Source of the DNA: Prevotella sp. UBA7782
GTDB lineage: Bacteria > Bacteroidota > Bacteroidia > Bacteroidales > Bacteroidaceae
Length of the DNA: 11,823 nt
NCBI GenBank assembly: GCA_002480935.1
Contig: DLDC01000220.1
Coordinates: forward strand, 7,473-19,295
Direction of reading: 5' to 3'
Shown: positions 1 to 6,997 of the stretch, piece by piece
Numbering within the stretch: the first letter of the stretch is position 1
Layout: each line of letters begins with the position of its first letter
Notes under the pieces: generated by a model
What the model was told of the DNA's origin: nothing
Seen by the model: only the letters and a program-made list of their open reading frames with translations
The model's database searches: none
Made by a program: the position numbers and the translations under genes

Positions 1-170
1 TAGGTCCGATATGCGAATCAAGCGATGTGTTTGCCAAAGCCATTGACCTGAACCGCGTGCATCGCGGCGACATCATCGCCATACGCTCTGCCGGAGCCTA
101 TGGAGAGATTATGGCTAGCCAGTATAATTGCAGGAAACTGCCTGTAGGATATATTACGGAGGATTTTTAG
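1..170 (+). CDS. lysA: Diaminopimelate decarboxylase, C-terminal end (partial)
   Basis: This is the last 55 codons of a gene whose 5' part lies before the window; the frame starts at base 3 and stops with TAG at 168-170. The translation holds the C-terminal signature of PLP-dependent fold-III decarboxylases. GPICESSD supplies the Cys-Glu pair that, in the family, contributes to the partner subunit's active site. GDIIAIRSAGAYGEIMAS and the YN pair near the end form the Tyr-containing substrate/PLP site. LysA converts meso-2,6-diaminopimelate to L-lysine and CO2, the last step of lysine synthesis. Arginine decarboxylase and carboxynorspermidine decarboxylase share the fold, but GAYG with M-S-x-YN fits LysA best. 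The ribosome binding site of the next gene overlaps its last codons, so the two are probably co-transcribed. Confidence 0.88.
   Translation, partial: GPICESSDVFAKAIDLNRVHRGDIIAIRSAGAYGEIMASQYNCRKLPVGYITEDF
158..163 (+). promoter_or_regulatory. Ribosome binding site for the family 2 glycosyltransferase
   Basis: GGAGGA lies inside the end of lysA, 11 bases before the ATG at 175. It supports that start and suggests translational linkage with lysA. Spacing is slightly long, and Bacteroidota often initiate without a Shine-Dalgarno sequence, so its importance is uncertain. Confidence 0.35.
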
Positions 171-174
171 AAAG

Positions 175-1338
175 ATGTTTCAGATAGACGACATCACGCT
201 CGTAGCAGGCGCGGCAGTGCTGCTGCTCACAGTATTGTCATTGGTGTTGAGCCCTTACATATACAAGGTGGCTTTGCAAGAAGACGATGAAGAGCATGAA
301 GATGAGCAGCAGCCCGAACCTGAAATGCCGGGCATAAGCATCATCATTACGCCTCATGACAATGCCTTTGAGCTGGAACACTACCTCCCACTCTACCTTG
401 AGCAGGAGTACGCGGGCGACTTTCAGGTCATCGTGGTGACCTCAAAGGGAGAGAGCGACACCGAGGACGTGCTGAAAAAATATGCATCCAACAAACACCT
501 CTATGCCACTTTCATTCCCGTTTCATCGCGTTACATGAGCCGAAAGAAGCTCGCCATAACCGTAGGAGTGAAGGCTGCCAAGTATGATTGGCTACTGATA
601 GCCGACGCCGAGAGCTATCCCGCTACCACGCATTGGCTGCAAAGCATGGCCGAAAGCTGCAATACGGGAGCCAATGTGGTGATGGGATACACGTGTTATG
701 ATGAAGACACGCCTGATTACAGGCGTTTCATCAGACTATACTATAACCGTTATCTCATCAGAGAGGCCCTGCACGACAAGACATACCGGTATGACGGAAG
801 CGCCATGATGCTCAAGAAGCAAGACTTCATCAGCCGCGAGGGCTTCCGCAACAACCTGAAATACCTGCGCGGTGAGTATGATTTCCTGGCCAACGAGTAT
901 GCTTTCGATAACCAGGCAAGCCTTAACCTCACACAGAAAGGCATTACGATAGAGCAGGAACCCACTGACAAGACATGGCGAAGCAAGCAACTTTTCTATC
1001 AGGAAAACCGCAGACACCTCAGCCATAGCCTTAGGCACAGACTGCCCTTTAACCTGCATCAGTGGGCATTGCACATTGCCTTGCTCGCCCAAATAGGCAC
1101 AGGCCTGTTTGCAGGTCTCACTTCCAGATGGATATTATTGGGCATTGCGGGCGCCGCATTCCTCATTGGGTGGATTGTGAGAAGCGTTTTGGCAAGCAAA
1201 GCCATAGCTCGTCTGAACGACAGCATATCGTTCGTAAAGCTCGTTCCCTATGAGATAAGCCTGATATGGCATGCCCTGGGCATCGGCATCATGTACAAGC
1301 TGGCAGACAAAAACGATTTCATCAGCCACAAGTTATGA
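175..1338 (+). CDS. Membrane-anchored family 2 glycosyltransferase
   Basis: The product is 387 residues. An N-terminal membrane helix (about residues 8-30) is followed by a very acidic linker (36-50) and a GT-A fold domain. The strand SIIIT (54-59) opens the nucleotide-binding fold. SRKKLAITVGVKAAKYDWLL (122-141) leads into ADAES (143-147), which stands where GT2 enzymes carry the metal-binding D-x-D. RGEYDFLANEY (232-242) matches the region of the catalytic acidic residue. The ENRRHLSHS stretch (277-285) resembles the (Q/R)xxRW region seen in processive and lipid-linked GT2 proteins. Two or three hydrophobic segments (about 297-340 and 356-375) anchor the C-terminus. It probably transfers a sugar from a nucleotide donor at the inner membrane face, for a polysaccharide or glycolipid; the substrate cannot be read. 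Its stop overlaps the next gene's start (ATGA, 1335-1338), indicating translational coupling. Confidence 0.82.
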   Translation: MFQIDDITLVAGAAVLLLTVLSLVLSPYIYKVALQEDDEEHEDEQQPEPEMPGISIIITPHDNAFELEHYLPLYLEQEYAGDFQVIVVTSKGESDTEDVLKKYASNKHLYATFIPVSSRYMSRKKLAITVGVKAAKYDWLLIADAESYPATTHWLQSMAESCNTGANVVMGYTCYDEDTPDYRRFIRLYYNRYLIREALHDKTYRYDGSAMMLKKQDFISREGFRNNLKYLRGEYDFLANEYAFDNQASLNLTQKGITIEQEPTDKTWRSKQLFYQENRRHLSHSLRHRLPFNLHQWALHIALLAQIGTGLFAGLTSRWILLGIAGAAFLIGWIVRSVLASKAIARLNDSISFVKLVPYEISLIWHALGIGIMYKLADKNDFISHKL

Positions 1339-2477
1339 TAAAAGTCCTACATTATATTAATAAGATAAAGCAGGATGACCTCCGCACCGACGTTGTTCTG
1401 ACCCTTGTCTCTGCGCTGAGGCAAGGGGCAGACGTAACCGTGGTTACGGAAGATGACGACCTGGATAAGGTGCTTGAGGAACAGAAGCCCGACATTGTGC
1501 ACATACACAACTGTTGGAGCATGAAGGCATATCGTGCCGCGCTGAAGGCCGAAAAGGCCGGCGTGGCCACCATTCTGTCGCCTCATTGGGACATGGAACC
1601 CTATGCCTGGCATCACGAGCACTGCATAACCAAGGGCATAAAGTCCATGCTCTACCAATACAAGATGCTGCACAGAGTGGAGGCTATGGAGGTAACCAGT
1701 GAGGCCGAAAAGGACCATTTGCTGCAGCTGGGATGGAACAAGAGAGTGGGAATCATACCCTCCGGCGTGCTCGACAGCACCGTGACGGCCGAACAAGAAG
1801 GCCAAACGGCAGTGGCTTTATATAAGAAGGTCATCGACACACGCTACTCCTTGCTCATGCCTGAGGCCGAGCGAGAGGCATTTTATGTGCTGGTCAGGGC
1901 CGGAGCCATGCGGCTGAACGCCTTCGACAAGATAGATGATAAGGAGTTGCTGACGCTGCGTGAGCTCACGCCTCCCCAGTGGCGCAGGCTCCTTTTGCTG
2001 GCAGACGACGAGGATGTACGCCCCCTTGTAGACTCAGCCATAGCACGCCTGCAGCTCAAAGCACCGCAAATCAACACGCAAGAGATAGACCGCTTCACCC
2101 CCTATCACCCCAAGGCGAAGGGTGTGTTGCGCTCAGACGTGTATATAGGCAAGGCAAAGAGCCCCCTGACAAGGCTCAAACACATCACCGACAACGAGCC
2201 CGCCATCAAGTCGTTGGTGCTCATGACGCTCAACGCACACTACCTGATGAAGCACAAGAAGCTCAGCATGAGGCACGTGGCCGAACTGTACCAGCACATC
2301 AAATACGACGAATATGACGAAGATCGCTATCATGAGGTGATGCAAGGCATGGGCTTAGACCGCTTCTCACGCAGCATGTTGCAAGTGCTTGTCGACGTGA
2401 TGAGGCTGAGCGAGGGCTTTCTTCCCGACAAGCCTAAGAAAGGTTTGACGGCCAAAAAGATACGGAAACTATTGTAA
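1335..2477 (+). CDS. GT4-like N-terminal domain with an unrecognised helical C-terminal domain
   Basis: I start this gene at 1335, where MIKVLHYINK has the typical N-terminal beta strand of GT-B glycosyltransferases; an in-frame ATG at 1266 would add 23 residues encoded inside the previous gene. The product is then 380 residues. Residues 1-146 look like a GT4 N-terminal domain: VTVVTE, PDIVHIHN (52-59), a TILSPHWDMEPYAW region (79-92), E-V-T-S-E-A-E-K (119-126) and IIPSGV (140-145), which is where the second Rossmann domain normally begins. From about 150 on it changes. I see no nucleotide-sugar-binding domain and no E-x7-E motif. Instead there is a charged, mainly helical region rich in Leu, Arg and Lys, ending in a basic tail. 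It may be an inactive or partner-dependent glycosyltransferase for the upstream GT2 enzyme; that role is inferred from coupling only. Confidence 0.7.
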   Translation: MIKVLHYINKIKQDDLRTDVVLTLVSALRQGADVTVVTEDDDLDKVLEEQKPDIVHIHNCWSMKAYRAALKAEKAGVATILSPHWDMEPYAWHHEHCITKGIKSMLYQYKMLHRVEAMEVTSEAEKDHLLQLGWNKRVGIIPSGVLDSTVTAEQEGQTAVALYKKVIDTRYSLLMPEAEREAFYVLVRAGAMRLNAFDKIDDKELLTLRELTPPQWRRLLLLADDEDVRPLVDSAIARLQLKAPQINTQEIDRFTPYHPKAKGVLRSDVYIGKAKSPLTRLKHITDNEPAIKSLVLMTLNAHYLMKHKKLSMRHVAELYQHIKYDEYDEDRYHEVMQGMGLDRFSRSMLQVLVDVMRLSEGFLPDKPKKGLTAKKIRKLL

Positions 2478-2513
2478 CCTTGTATAAACCTTATTACTAA
2501 CTATTTAATTCAC

Positions 2514-4523
2514 ATGCCTATGACAACCAACATCATTCAGAACACGAGGGACATTCACTATCTGCAACTGCTCTCTCACACCTTTCCAACCATTGCCGAC
2601 GCAGCAACAGAGATTATCAATCTAGAGGCCATACTGCACCTTCCCAAGGGCACCGAGCACTTTCTTGCCGACATACACGGTGAGTATGAGGCCTTTCAAC
2701 ACGTGCTCAAAAACGCATCCGGCAACATCAAGCGCAAAGTGAACGAGCTCTTCGGCAACACCCTGCGTGAAGCTGAGAAGCGCGAACTGTGCACGCTGAT
2801 ATACTATCCCGAGCAAAAACTGGAGCTGGTAAAGGAATGTGAGACCGACTTAGACGACTGGTACCACATTGCCATACACCATCTTGTGCTTGTGTGTCGC
2901 GATGTTTCCAGCAAATACACACGCTCAAAGGTGCGCAAGAACCTGCCGCCCGACTTTTCTTACATCATTCAAGAGCTACTGCATGAGAGCACCGACGACA
3001 AGGATAAGAGTGCCTATGTGAGCTCTATCATCGATACCATCATCTCTACAGGTCGCGCAGACGACTTCATCATAGCCATTTGCAATGTCATACAACGGCT
3101 TGCCATAGACCAGCTGCACGTGTTGGGCGACGTTTACGACCGCGGACCGGGCGCGCACATCGTCATGGACACCCTGGCAAGCTATCATAGCTGGGACATA
3201 GAATGGGGCAATCACGACATATTATGGATGGGAGCAGCCAGCGGAAACGACGCCTGTATATGCAATGTGATACGTATAGCGCTGAGATACTCCAACATGG
3301 AGACGCTGGAAGACGGCTATGGCATCAACCTGGTGAGGCTTGCCACCTTCGCAATGGACACTTATGCCGACGACCCTTGCACCGAGTTCTTGCCTAAGGT
3401 ACAGGAAGAGAACGAGCTAACTGATAAGAACAAGAACCTCATAGCGAAGATGCACAAGGCCATAAGCGTGATACAATTCAAGATAGAGGCCCAAATCTTC
3501 AACAAACATCCCGAATGGGGCATGACGGCACGCAACCTCTTAGAGGCCATAGACTATAAGAATGGCACGTGCACCGTGATGGGTAAGACCTATAAGATGC
3601 GCTCCTGCAACTTCCCGACCATCAATCCGGAAAAGCCCAACGAGCTTACGCCGGAGGAGAAACAGCTTATGGAGCAGCTGCACCACTCCTTCCACATCAG
3701 CGAAAAGCTGCATAAGCACATGCGGGTGATGCTGCAGCACGGCAGTATGTATGCCATTATCAACAACAACCTGCTCTTTCACGCCGCCATACCCCTCACC
3801 GACAAAGGCGAACTGAAGGAAGTGGAAATCTATCCCGGCAAGAGCTATGCCGGAAAAGACTTGCTCAAGAACATCGAACTGCTCATCAGAACGGCCTTTC
3901 AGCACGACACTGAGCCCAAACTGAGGCAATACGCGCAAGACTATTTCCTCTATCTGTGGTGCGGACCAGACTCTCCTTTGTTCAACAAAGCACGCATGAC
4001 TACTTTTGAGAGATACTTCATAGCCGACAAGACCACGCACAACGAGCCCAAGGGAGCATACTATAAGTTTCGCGACGATGCCGATACGGTAGACATGATA
4101 CTCGACTCCTTCAACGTGCATGGACCCAACAGACACATCATCAACGGCCATGTGCCCGTGCATGTAGTGAAGGGTGAGAACCCTATCAAGGCCGGAGGAA
4201 AGCTTATGGTGATAGATGGCGGCTTTGCAAGGGCCTATCACAAGGAGACGGGCATAGCCGGCTACACCCTGGTATATCACTCGCGTGGCTTCCAACTGGT
4301 GCAGCATGAGCCCTTCACAAGCACGGAAGATGCCATCAAGAAAGGCACCGACATCATCTCTACTACACAAATTGTGGAGTTCAACCAATATCGCCTGCGC
4401 GTGGCCGACACTGATAAGGGCAAGGAAATACAGGCTCAGATAGACGACTTGCAGCAGCTTTTGTATGCTTACAGGCACGGATTTATCAAGGAAAGTGAGC
4501 GCAAGACTATGAACAAGTTGTAA
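2514..4523 (+). CDS. fbp: Fructose-1,6-bisphosphatase class III
   Basis: The 669-residue product matches the usual length of class III fructose-1,6-bisphosphatases (about 640-670). These hydrolyse fructose 1,6-bisphosphate to fructose 6-phosphate in gluconeogenesis. The metal-binding motifs of the calcineurin-like phosphoesterase fold are present in order: DIHGEY (53-58), GDVYDRGPG (205-213) and WGNHDILWMG (231-240), which together give the Asp, His and Asn ligands of a two-metal centre. INGHVPVHV (about 544-552) and the later VIDGGFARAYH supply the C-terminal histidines and the phosphate site. The start at 2514 (ATG) could equally be the ATG at 2520, since MPM offers two codons in frame. The gap to the upstream gene is 36 bases with no clear promoter or terminator, so read-through from the lysA-glycosyltransferase block is likely. 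A strong terminator follows. Confidence 0.95.
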   Translation: MPMTTNIIQNTRDIHYLQLLSHTFPTIADAATEIINLEAILHLPKGTEHFLADIHGEYEAFQHVLKNASGNIKRKVNELFGNTLREAEKRELCTLIYYPEQKLELVKECETDLDDWYHIAIHHLVLVCRDVSSKYTRSKVRKNLPPDFSYIIQELLHESTDDKDKSAYVSSIIDTIISTGRADDFIIAICNVIQRLAIDQLHVLGDVYDRGPGAHIVMDTLASYHSWDIEWGNHDILWMGAASGNDACICNVIRIALRYSNMETLEDGYGINLVRLATFAMDTYADDPCTEFLPKVQEENELTDKNKNLIAKMHKAISVIQFKIEAQIFNKHPEWGMTARNLLEAIDYKNGTCTVMGKTYKMRSCNFPTINPEKPNELTPEEKQLMEQLHHSFHISEKLHKHMRVMLQHGSMYAIINNNLLFHAAIPLTDKGELKEVEIYPGKSYAGKDLLKNIELLIRTAFQHDTEPKLRQYAQDYFLYLWCGPDSPLFNKARMTTFERYFIADKTTHNEPKGAYYKFRDDADTVDMILDSFNVHGPNRHIINGHVPVHVVKGENPIKAGGKLMVIDGGFARAYHKETGIAGYTLVYHSRGFQLVQHEPFTSTEDAIKKGTDIISTTQIVEFNQYRLRVADTDKGKEIQAQIDDLQQLLYAYRHGFIKESERKTMNKL

Positions 4524-4618
4524 AGTTGTAACCCTTATTTAGCGGCTTCAATGCCCCGGCAAGGTGGCGATGAGAAGCTAACAATACCCTTTTACGAGCT
4601 AGAGACTAGTATTTAAAC

Positions 4619-4672
4619 AAGCGGACTGCCTATCAATAAATTCTTACAATAGGCGGTCCGCTTTCTTATTTT
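4619..4672 (+). terminator. Rho-independent terminator after fbp
   Basis: A 15-base left arm at 4619-4633 (AAGCGGACTGCCTAT) pairs with 4649-4663 (ATAGGCGGTCCGCTT); the only imperfection is a T:G wobble. The loop is 15 bases and a T-rich tail (TCTTATTTT) follows. It lies about 95 bases after the fbp stop codon. The opposite strand has no comparable T tract beyond the arm, so it appears to serve the plus strand. Confidence 0.85.
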
Positions 4673-5089
4673 CATGTTCGTCAAAAGTAAAAGTGCCTGA
4701 TTTGCTTTGCAAAACCATGCTTTTTGAAACGCGAAAGGCACTATTTGAGGTGACAAAAGCGCCTTTTTCGTGGCTCAAAAACATCCATTTCGCAAGCCAT
4801 TGTCATACAGACTGTTAGAGAAAGTCATATCGTTGGGAGCGGAAGATGAGCGGAAGGAGAGGCCTATATGAATAATCCTGACAATTTATATCCTCATCAT
4901 CGCTCTCCGTTCTACCTCCGAGAGCGCGTCAGCTACAGCGTGCCCAACCCGCCATACAGGCTACAGAGCAGGGGCAGAGCCACTAAATGGGAAGAAGAAA
5001 AACGGCAACGGCATCGTCTTCTGTAAGTAAATAGTACAAGCATTCAGCTTTAATGAATGAGAGAATAGCGATTTTAGCCATATATTTTG
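4673..5089. other. Intergenic region with small inverted repeats, no confident gene
   Basis: About 420 bases lie between the fbp terminator and the CDF promoter. The first part is AT-rich with short dyads: AGTGCCT (4692-4698) mirrors AGGCACT (4736-4742), and GCGAAAGGC near 4731-4739 is close to the complement of GCCTTTTTCG near 4771-4780. GAGCGGAAG occurs twice in direct orientation around 4837-4856. A further 7-base dyad (4901-4907 and 4920-4926, CGCTCTC/GAGAGCG) has a 12-base loop. The pattern of imperfect nested dyads would suit a folded RNA or a dispersed intergenic repeat, but I recognise no known RNA family. A possible short ORF at 4868-5026 is listed separately. Confidence 0.5.
4868..5026 (+). 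CDS. Possible 52-residue basic peptide (uncertain)
   Basis: An ATG at 4868 opens 52 codons ending in TAA at 5024-5026. AAGGAG at 4854-4859 lies 8 bases upstream, an ideal ribosome binding site and better than those of most genes here. The product starts MNNPDNLYPHHRSPFY and becomes very basic at the C-terminus (KWEEEKRQRHRLL), with no hydrophobic segment or motif I recognise. No promoter is evident between the fbp terminator and this ORF. It may be chance, since an ORF this short in a 420-base gap is not surprising. I list it only because of its ribosome binding site. Confidence 0.2.
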   Translation: MNNPDNLYPHHRSPFYLRERVSYSVPNPPYRLQSRGRATKWEEEKRQRHRLL

Positions 5090-5097
5090 TATCTTTG
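5090..5097 (+). promoter_or_regulatory. Bacteroidetes-type promoter -7 element for the CDF gene
   Basis: TATCTTTG is an exact match to the TAnnTTTG element recognised by the Bacteroidetes primary sigma factor. It lies in an AT-rich stretch (5071-5100) directly ahead of the transporter gene. Transcription would begin roughly at 5103-5106, giving a very short leader before the ATG at 5110 or 5122 and excluding the in-frame ATG at 5053. I see no convincing TTTG at the expected -33 position. Confidence 0.55.
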
Positions 5098-5121
5098 CAT
5101 AACGAAAAGATGAAACCAACG

Positions 5122-5763
5122 ATGGATAAACCTACTTCAACCATAAAGACGAAAGAAGAAAGAAAGACAGCCTTTGCGGTAAGGTTCACCGCTGTGGCTA
5201 TGGTTTTGGAGATTGCGGCAGGCATATATGCCCACTCCATGGCCCTGATAGCCGACGGCATACACATGGCCTCGCACGTGCTGTTCATAGGCATCAGCTG
5301 GTATGCCTACGTGCTGGTGCGCCACCTGCAAGCAAAGCATAACACCCAATATAATGCCGACCGGGTGCTCAGCCTCTCAGCCTTTGCCAGCGGCATATTG
5401 CTCCTGGTGCTCTCTGTGGTGATAGCCGTGCACGCCATAGAGCGCTTTTTTGAGGCAGAGGTAGAGATAAAATACGAAGAAGCCATGGTGGTGGCCGGCG
5501 TAGGACTGGTGGTTAACGCCATCTGTGCCACCGTTTTGCACGCCAAGCATGGCGAGGGCGACTACAACAGCCACTCGGCCTACCTGCACGTTTTGTCGGA
5601 TGTCATCACGTCATTGGGTGCCATTTTCGGCCTGGTGTGCGCCATGTTGTGGCACATTAACTGGATGGATGCCCTCGTAGCCCTGGTGAGTTCGGGCGTC
5701 ATCATGCGCTGGGCAGTGAAGCTGGTGATGGACACGGGACGCCGGTTGGCAGCCAACGACTGA
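5122..5763 (+). CDS. CDF-family divalent metal cation efflux protein, DmeF-like, without cytoplasmic domain
   Basis: The start at 5122 gives 213 residues; ATG 5110 (217 residues) is also possible. An upstream in-frame ATG at 5053 lies before the promoter and adds an implausible N-terminus. Six hydrophobic segments fit the CDF core, which exports divalent metals in exchange for protons. TM2 carries IADGIHMASH, giving D45, H48 and H52. TM5 carries HVLSD, giving H156 and D160. Together these form the intramembrane metal site. The ADG-x-HMASH form of TM2 is what I recall of DmeF, a cobalt/nickel exporter, rather than of zinc/iron exporters with D-x3-D. A short His-containing loop (H140, H143, H151) precedes TM5. 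The protein ends just after TM6, so the roughly 80-residue cytoplasmic dimerisation domain of most CDF proteins is absent; such short members are known. Substrate assignment is tentative. Confidence 0.8.
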   Translation: MDKPTSTIKTKEERKTAFAVRFTAVAMVLEIAAGIYAHSMALIADGIHMASHVLFIGISWYAYVLVRHLQAKHNTQYNADRVLSLSAFASGILLLVLSVVIAVHAIERFFEAEVEIKYEEAMVVAGVGLVVNAICATVLHAKHGEGDYNSHSAYLHVLSDVITSLGAIFGLVCAMLWHINWMDALVALVSSGVIMRWAVKLVMDTGRRLAAND

Positions 5764-5797
5764 ACTGCCAGCCCCTAGAGGTGGCACAAAAAAGACA

Positions 5798-5823
5798 AAG
5801 GGTGACTGCCAACAGCCACCCTT
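5798..5823 (-). terminator. Terminator hairpin between convergent genes
   Basis: AAGGGTGACTG (5798-5808) and CAGCCACCCTT (5813-5823) form an 11-base stem with a CCAA loop and one imperfect pair, which is a wobble when read on the minus strand. On the minus strand the hairpin is followed by a T-rich run (complement of 5786-5797, including six T). It therefore reads best as the terminator of the operon ending at 5849. On the plus strand no T tract follows, so any termination of the CDF transcript would be weaker. Confidence 0.65.
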
Positions 5824-5848
5824 CATGGTGATAAGAAGTCCTTACAGA

Positions 5849-6979
5849 CTATTCGTCAAGGCACTTATCCAGTTCTTTTTCTATCTCCTCACGGTTCAGA
5901 TTCTGCCCTATGAACACCAGTTTCTGCATTCTGTCGCCGTACTTCTCGTCCCAGTCGCGCTGCACTTCGGGGTGAGTGAGCAAGAAGTCTTCTAGTTCTT
6001 TCTTCGGCATCTCGGCAAACCACTGACCCGCATTGCGTATCTGTACCTGCTTTCCAGCCTGCTCAAAGACGTAGCACGTCTGCGTCTCGTCTCTGAAGTA
6101 GCACAGTCCCTTGCAGCGAATAATGCTCTTAGGCCATTTGGTAGCCACATATTCATCAAACCGGCCCAGGTTGAACGGAGGGCGACGGTTATACACAAAG
6201 GTGTCGATACCATACTCATAAGCCTCTCCGGTTTCCTCGTTCTCCATCTCTTCGCCCTCTATCGCGTTTATCCAAGCGGCAGAACGAGCCACCTCATCAA
6301 AGTTAAAGCGGCGCGTTTTTACGAGTTCGTCAAGGTCTACATCGCAATAGTCGCATGTGGTGATGGGTGCCTTGGGCTGTATGGCGTGCAGTATAGACTT
6401 GATTTTGCCCAAGTCTTCGGGGCTCACCTCAGACGCCTTGTTGAGCAAGATCTGATTACAGAACTCTATTTGCTGTATAACGAGACTTGCCAAATCATCG
6501 TCCGACAGGTTCTTCTGCGTGAGCTCGTTGCCATTGGCAAACTCATCGCGCAACCGCAAAGCGTCTACCACGCTCACAATACTGTCAAGACGGGGCACGC
6601 CATCCTTGAGTTGGGCGGGCGGAAGCATCTGTGGCATAGAGCAAATGGTTTGTGCTATAGGTGCCGGTTCGCATATACCACTGGCCTCAATGACGATATA
6701 GTCGAAACGTTTCTGGCTGATAATGTCTTGCAACTGCTTCACCAGGTCCATCTTCAACGTGCAGCAGATGCAGCCATTCTGCAGTGCCACGAGGCTGTCG
6801 TCGCCCTTTCCTACTACGCCTCCGGCCTCTATGAGGTTGGCATCTATGTTCACTTCGCCTATATCATTGACGATAACGGCAAACTTAATGCCTTTTTCGT
6901 TGGCCAAGATGCGGTTGAGTAACGTTGTCTTTCCACTGCCCAGATAACCTGTGAGCAGCAATACTGGAACTTCTTTCAT
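5849..6979 (-). CDS. CobW/COG0523-family GTPase (G3E, putative metal chaperone)
   Basis: The 376-residue product has a Walker A loop GYLGSGKT (11-18) and the metal-binding CxCC motif of this family, NGCICCTL with C70, C72 and C73. The family E-x-S-G signature is IEASGICEPAPIAQ (97-110), and the base-recognition region is LLNKASEV (178-185). A CobW C-terminal domain follows from about 258, with RRPPFNLGRFDEY and GLCYFRD. COG0523 proteins couple GTP hydrolysis to delivery of metals such as zinc or cobalt to client proteins; the client is unknown here. Two features are odd. The usual NKxD motif reads N-K-A-S, losing the guanine-contacting Asp. An extra CDYC pair (C209, C212) lies between the two domains. 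There is no His-rich tail. It is the last gene of the minus-strand operon, 18 bases after the HD gene. Confidence 0.88.
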   Translation of the reverse strand: MKEVPVLLLTGYLGSGKTTLLNRILANEKGIKFAVIVNDIGEVNIDANLIEAGGVVGKGDDSLVALQNGCICCTLKMDLVKQLQDIISQKRFDYIVIEASGICEPAPIAQTICSMPQMLPPAQLKDGVPRLDSIVSVVDALRLRDEFANGNELTQKNLSDDDLASLVIQQIEFCNQILLNKASEVSPEDLGKIKSILHAIQPKAPITTCDYCDVDLDELVKTRRFNFDEVARSAAWINAIEGEEMENEETGEAYEYGIDTFVYNRRPPFNLGRFDEYVATKWPKSIIRCKGLCYFRDETQTCYVFEQAGKQVQIRNAGQWFAEMPKKELEDFLLTHPEVQRDWDEKYGDRMQKLVFIGQNLNREEIEKELDKCLDE

Positions 6980-6988
6980 TATGTATTT

Positions 6989-6994
6989 CTCCTT
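6989..6994 (-). promoter_or_regulatory. Ribosome binding site of the CobW-type gene
   Basis: Read on the minus strand, AAGGAG lies 9 bases before the ATG at 6979 and 3 bases after the stop codon of the HD gene. It fixes the start codon and points to efficient translation straight after the upstream gene terminates. Confidence 0.55.
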
Positions 6995-6997
6995 ATA

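Noticed and set aside
1266..1334. Upstream in-frame start for the GT4-like gene
   Set aside because: The extra 23 residues overlap the GT2 coding end and precede the natural GT-B first strand. The ATGA overlap start at 1335 fits better.
3540..4478. Open frame of 312 codons on the minus strand
   Set aside because: It lies wholly antisense to fbp, whose translation carries the conserved phosphatase motifs. The antisense product has no recognisable motif.
5053..5121. Longer N-terminus for the CDF transporter
   Set aside because: The ATG at 5053 lies upstream of the TAnnTTTG promoter element at 5090-5097, so a transcript from that promoter would not contain it.
5767..5785. Second inverted repeat (GCCA...TGGC) after the CDF stop as a plus-strand terminator
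   Set aside because: The arms match only with a bulge and no T tract follows on the plus strand.
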